Source of the DNA: Heterodera schachtii
Lineage: Eukaryota; Nematoda; Chromadorea; Rhabditida; Heteroderidae
Assembly (NCBI GenBank): GCA_023374025.1
Contig: SIJG01000013.1
Coordinates: 836,846 to 900,845 of the forward strand
Length of the DNA stretch: 64,000 bases
Direction: 5' to 3'
Below the pieces are notes generated by a model, which had not been told where the DNA came from, did not search any database, and saw only the letters and a list, made by a program, of their open reading frames with translations. Made by a program: the position numbers and the translations under genes. Positions 59,401 through 64,000 of the stretch are shown here, piece by piece. Each line of letters opens with the position of its first letter. The stretch's first letter is position 1.

Positions 59401-60430
59401 TGACTGCGGCTGGTGAACAGTTTCATGTTCTGCTGCTGTTGTTGTTGTTGGTTCATCATTGGCAGCATGTCCAGCCATAGAAGCCAAAGTGCCGCATAAT
59501 CTGCCAAAAATGGTGCACCCGTTGAACCATAACTCACAACAAAATCATTTTGCATGGTACGCTCATCGACAACAAACGGCGGCGGCACTTCGAAAAATTC
59601 AAATTGGCATTTTTTATTGAAATTTAAAATGAAATTTAAAAACTCCACCGTTTCCAACGGGAAAACTTTGCGTGATGAGTTCATCGGTTCTTTTACCATT
59701 AAGAATAATTGAAAAGCGCCTTTCCTTTATCCCAAAATTGTATCTTAAATAATGTAAATATGTATTTAATATAATTGATTTGTTGCATTTTTAATTATCA
59801 TTAATTTGTGATTAATTAAAAATAAGAAAAATATAAACGAATGGTGTGAAGCAATTGATGCCTGCATCAGAATTGTCGCACCGACGGCTGCTGACTTTGG
59901 CATTGGCACTGTGCGCAGTTTAATGCCACGCCAATGAGTTGAACTATTTTTATGGCCATTCTTGGCCATCACTTTCGCGCATTCGCTCGTAATCGGATTA
60001 TCCTGAGTTTGATTAATAAATAATTAAGTGTTCATATTAATGATTGATTACTTTACCTTTTGATCACCAATTGTGAATGTTCTTTTCACTTTGAAATTGG
60101 CCGCAATGTCCAAGTGATTGCCACGTTGAAGCAATGCCGGATAACAAATCAAAAGTCTAAAAAGGCATTTAAAAATTGTTTAATTATTGTTTTGTTATTG
60201 TAATTTCTTTTCCCACCCATCGTCACAATTTCCGCTGTTTTGTGAAAGTCGAAATTCAATTCCATAGCCCTTTTTCGTGGCTCCATCCGTTCCATTGTTT
60301 TCGGCACATTTCTCAGCAGATGTGCATAATTTGATCACTCGCACACCGCCGGCAGTGCCATTTGTCAGACGAATACTTTAAAATTTAAGAAAAAATTTAA
60401 TAACTATTAAAATTTCAAACTTACGGCAGA
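56451..60430 (-). CDS. Galectin-like domain joined to GT31 beta-1,3-galactosyltransferase
   Basis: Exons with matching phases: to 60425, 60375-60217, 60156-60057, 60002-about 59890, about 59690-59379, 59025-58860, 58801-58731, 58680-58504, 58379-58302, 58107-57952, 57610-57458, 57298-57093, 56916-56697, 56561-56451 (TAA). The first five encode an unrecognised, probably luminal, Cys- and N-x-T-containing region. Exons 59025-58302 give a galectin-like sandwich: F-K-S-I-L-V-E-L-L-N-A-K, S-D-F-E-V-A-F-P, L-P-P-G-S-Y-L-L-N-L-D-I, M-L-K-L-N-G-T-Q-F-G-E-F, I-S-W-I-K-V-Q-G-K-M-Q-L. The last five encode GT31: G-T-K-L-I-M-L-A-M-S ... R-E-T-W, W-V-A-K-V-D-D-D-T-V-V (DxD), W-I-N-K-K, G-H-M-G-G-S, K-W-Y-I-S, E-D-V-L-Y-S-G-I-L-A-E. 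The last intron starts GC (GAAAA|GCAAAA). Alternatively exon 58379 could be read from ATG 58445 as a separate, shorter protein; the in-phase splice at 58504/58379 makes fusion the better model. GT31 enzymes add galactose in the Golgi. Confidence 0.75.
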
Positions 60431-60479
60431 CAGGGCGACAAATTGCCATGCGAAACATTTAAAAGTGCAATTAAAAATA

Positions 60480-61400
60480 AATTACATTAATAGTGGAAAA
60501 GTGCATTATTATAATCTTTTAAAGCAATTTACTAATATTATGTGGTAAATATTTAAAAAATTATTCAGCCGATCAGTGAGAACAAATTGAAAATGGACTA
60601 ATGATTCAGCAGAGTTTTGTGGTAAATGAGCCCACAAAATGCAATGAACATAACGACATATAAAAATGAAAAATTCACTTGAATAAATTACTAAAGCTTT
60701 TTTGTCACAAATTCCAATGGATATAAATAAATAATTAATGAAAAACAAAATTAATTAATAATTGAGACAATTAAGCAATGCTAAATTAGGAGATCAGTAA
60801 AAATGTCGCATTGGCAAATGTTAACCAAATAAAAATAATTAATGAATAAATTGGGCAGAATAAGCAATGCTAATTTGAGAGAATTGCATTGGAATGTTGC
60901 ATTGGGAAATGTTTAAAAAAATAAAAAAATGAATTAAAGAATTATTGAGCAAAATAAGCAATGCTAATTGAAGGGAATTGCATTGGAATGTTGCATTGGG
61001 AAATGTTAAAAAATTTAATTAATTAATTAATTGAGGAAAATAAGCAATCTAAATTAAGAGAATTGCATCGGAATGTTGCATTAGCAAATGTCAACAAAAT
61101 AAATTTAATTAATTAATTAATTGAGCAAAATAGCAATGCTACTTTGAGAGAATTGCATTGGAATGTTGCATTGGGAAATGTTAAAAAAAAATTTAATTAA
61201 TTAATTGAGCAAGCAATGCTAATTTAGCATTGGAATGTTGCATTGGCAAATGTTAACAAAATAAATTTAATTCATTAATTTAATTCATTAATCTCGGTAA
61301 AAAAAAAGCAATGCATAATTAAGCGGCTTGTAATGGAATGTTGCTTAGCTGATTCAGAAAAATGCACAAGATATAAATAATTGAATGAGCGAGGCCAAAG
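60480..61400. repeat. Intergenic minisatellite, about six units of 80-110 bases
   Basis: Units contain GCAATGCTAATTTGAGAGAA, TTGCATTGGAATGTTGCATT, GG(G/C)AAATGTTA and runs of TTAATTAATTAA, repeating at 60770-61345 between the two divergent glycosyltransferase genes. Units vary in the number of TTAA blocks. Confidence 0.8.
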
Positions 61401-61608
61401 ACCAAAATGTATGTGAAGTGAATTTAAAAGGCAATTGTCCACAGACATTTCTCATCAGTTGGCATTGGCATTAGCGAGCGCAATTTGAGAGCACCGTTTC
61501 GGCTTGAGAAATTCTTGGGTTTTTGGGATTTGTATTTTTATTTCGGTCCTTGATTCTCGATTTACCGTTCTTTTTTTACTGTTTTTAAGACGGTGCTAAA
61601 CTACCACC

Positions 61609-63357
61609 ATGGTAACATACACTTGGCTTTTGTCCTTCGCTTTTCTGCTTTACCTGACAAACAACTCAATGGGCATAAACGAGCAGGTTTAGATCAATTA
61701 TTTAATAAACTGTCCGTAATGATTTTCCCTAACCCAAATTGGTCCATAAAAATTATTGATGCTCGAGAGTCTCACTCTGGATAATTGCTCGAGAAAAGAA
61801 ATCGTTTTTGCTATTGGTTTTTAGTTAAGCCATTTGGTCTCCGCATCCTTGAAAATTTAAAAAATGGAAATTGGGGGGTTACTGTCTCAAACCCCGAAAT
61901 ATTCAGTTTACCAAAATCAAACTTTGACGGACTCTGAGAGAAGCCAATTAGCTTTTTTAATTTTTTGCAATTATAGGCTTTTGAAATTAATTTCAAAAAT
62001 ATTCGCATGGACTGTTGGATGAAAATTGGTAGTGTTTGTCCGGCCGGCACCAAGCTGATCATGTTGTCAATGTCAAGCCGGGATCATTTCGAGATGAGAA
62101 CGGGAGTCAGAGAAACGTGGATGAAGGATGCGGTGGAAATTAATAAATTAAATTTGAATTTTTAATCTAATTTGGCGTTTAATCAGGCGCCCCGTGAAAT
62201 TCTCCGGTTTTTCGTTGCTGATCAAGCGGGAGGAGAAGCGGCAGATGTGAAACACAAATTAGAAGAGGAGCAGAAAAAGCATGGCGACATTGTGTTTTTG
62301 CATGGATTTGTGGACCTTTATGCGCACTTACATCTCAAAGTGATCAGCAAATGACATTAATTAACAATAAATTAATTTGAAATATTTTACATTGATTTAG
62401 CATTAATTTTAAATTATTAACTCAATTTTATACATTTCCAGTGGTTCGGTGCCCTGACATGGCAACAACGGCACTGTGCCGGTGCCAAATGGGTGGCAAA
62501 AATTGATGACAGTTCGGTGGTCGATCTTCGCCGGATGGACTATTGGATAAACAAAAAATTGCGTCAAATTGCCGATGATCATCCGCTGATTTTTTTCGGG
62601 CATATGGGCGGCAGTCGAAAGCCATTTCGGAACTGGGAGAGCAAATGGTCAGTTGGGCTTAAAGTTTGTGGGTGTTCGGGGCATTTTCAAAATTTCTGTG
62701 GCACAAATTGGCGCGCCAAATTCAAATTTTGTTTGGGTACGTGCCAATGGAACTGTACTCAGCGGATATATATCCGCCATTTGTGCTCGGGCCCACGTAT
62801 TTGACCACGTCGGCCACCGTCAGTGCAGTGATGAAACAGGCCAACAAAGCAATTGGCTTCAATTTGGACGACGTGCTATTCACTGGCATTTTGGCCGAGT
62901 TGGCCAATGCGACATTGTCCGACCAGCAGACGCACTTCATTTGGACTGAACGAAAAGCAAATAATAAAATAATTTTGAATTTTTGATTATAATTTTAAAA
63001 ATATAATAAAAATTTTCATTTTTTTTTGAATTTTCATTTATTATTTATAAAATGGAATTAAAATAATCTGGGATTTTACCAATGTTTTGCATTTTGGATC
63101 CTGACCACTTTTTGGCTCTTTTTAAAAAACAAAAGCGACAAATTGTAATAGAGAAAAGATTCATGTTTCAAAAAACCCATTGTATTTTTTTTAATTTGAG
63201 ACTTTAATTATAATTGATAATTTTTCGTTTATTAATTGTTTTTCAGTTCGAATGTGTCGAGGGTGTGCCAAATGTTTTTGCAATTTGGGACGCAAAAAGC
63301 CGTTCTGAGATGGAGCAGCACCATGCCTATTTGAAGAAGATGTCATGCCAAAAGTAG
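61609..63357 (+). CDS. GT31 galactosyltransferase paralogue with altered DxD and a lost acceptor
   Basis: Exons 61609-61686, 61977-62132, 62187-62339, 62442-62647, 62737-62956, 63247-63357 (TAG). Exons 2-6 have exactly the same lengths as the last five exons of the minus-strand gene (156, 153, 206, 220, 111), so the two are paralogues. Exon 1 starts in perfect context (ACCACCATGG) and encodes a secretion signal or type II anchor: M-V-T-Y-T-W-L-L-S-F-A-F-L-L-Y-L-T. There is no galectin region. Conserved: G-T-K-L-I-M-L-S-M-S, R-E-T-W-M-K, D-Y-W-I-N-K-K, G-H-M-G-G-S-R-K-P, Y-P-P-F-V-L-G, D-D-V-L-F-T-G-I-L-A-E. Two differences matter. The DxD site reads K-I-D-D-S-S instead of K-V-D-D-D-T. The exon 5 acceptor reads GTTTGG|GTAC, lacking AG. 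Retaining that 89-base intron shifts frame. The last intron is GC-AG. AATAAA at 63436. Confidence 0.8.
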
Positions 63358-64000
63358 CTGACTGACACCGCGATCAGTGATCAGTGAGCATTTCTTCACA
63401 AAATTTCCAATTTTTGTGATTGATTGTCGCCATGAAATAAAAAGAAGTGGCACTATGCCAAACTCTATTCTGTGTCCATGAACACGTCTTACGGTAATTA
63501 ACTGAAATATTTTCCCATTTTTGATATATGTACATTAATAAAGTTATTTTTCCACGAAATATAACGAGGGCTGGAGTTTTTAGGTGCTAAACATGAAGAA
63601 TTTGGCAGCTAAATAGTTATTAAAAAGATAGAAATAGTTGCTAAAAAATGCAAAATGCCAAAATAATTGTTAAAATAGTTGCCAATTGGTACATACTGCT
63701 CAATAAATGGGAAAATTTGCCAAAGATACCTCATTCTTTATTCATTTGGTGTCATAATTGCTAATGAAATCCTTTAATGCTTTTAGTTGAGTCGTAAAAC
63801 TTTTTTATTACATAAAAATTAAAAAAAAAAAACTATTTCCGGCGGCACATAACGGAACTTACTTGAAATGTTATGAAAATATGCCAATTTCAGGGATAGC
63901 CTTTTGTTTTTGTTTTTTTGCCTCTTATCTTTTTTTCATTTTTTTTACAATTAATTAAAGCATTTTTTGCATTTTTTTTCTATATTTCTGCATTCATTGA
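63358..64000. other. Right-edge spacer
   Basis: 3' flank of the galactosyltransferase paralogue, with AATAAA at 63436-63441. A patch at 63580-63690 repeats GCTAAA and TAGTTGCTAAA words. CCGGCGGCACATAACGG near 63840 is a remnant of the CCGGCGGCGCC hairpin repeat. No gene is supported. Confidence 0.45.

Overview
The window is AT-rich eukaryotic DNA with short introns (about 45-120 bases), T-rich acceptors ending TTTTCAG or TTTTAG, and AATAAA sites. Gene content and intron style fit a nematode. A tylenchid (plant-parasitic) nematode is my best guess, but this is inference.

Layout. 1-879 (-): a low-complexity N/G/A-rich gene running off the edge. 880-4778: homopolymer-rich DNA, a 392-bp tandem repeat and a 200-bp foldback. 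4779-25929 (+): an array of six decayed copies (A-F) of one BTB/POZ-domain gene, riddled with small transposons; copy D carries a Mutator-like element nested inside another insertion. 28059-30277 (-): an ankyrin-repeat gene with a foldback element inserted in one exon. 31195-37931: foldback elements, a 1.5-kb CT-rich tract and duplicated AT-rich repeats. 38639-41759 (-): the C-terminal half of SEC63. 43641-45845: a 21-bp minisatellite. 46297-49536 (+): two small unrecognised genes. 50073-51300 (-): a four-helix membrane protein. 51856-53943 (+): three ubiquitin units in frame with a PP1-type phosphatase. 55205-56194 (-): the C-terminal exons of NOT1. 56451-60430 (-): a galectin-like domain joined to a GT31 beta-1,3-galactosyltransferase. 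61609-63357 (+): a divergent GT31 paralogue without the galectin exons.

The most exciting item is the polyubiquitin-PP1 fusion. The third ubiquitin stops after L69 and lacks the V-L-R-L-R-G-G tail, then continues across a phase-0 intron into a complete PPP catalytic domain. Ubiquitin proteases could therefore cut after units 1 and 2 but not between unit 3 and the phosphatase, leaving a permanently ubiquitin-tagged phosphatase. Next in interest are the galectin-GT31 fusion with its partly disabled paralogue, and a set of compact foldback transposons with clear 8-9-bp target duplications, three of which hit BTB, ankyrin or other coding sequence.

Apart from the phosphatase and glycosyltransferase genes, no shared pathway is evident; the genes look like unrelated neighbours separated by repeat-rich DNA.
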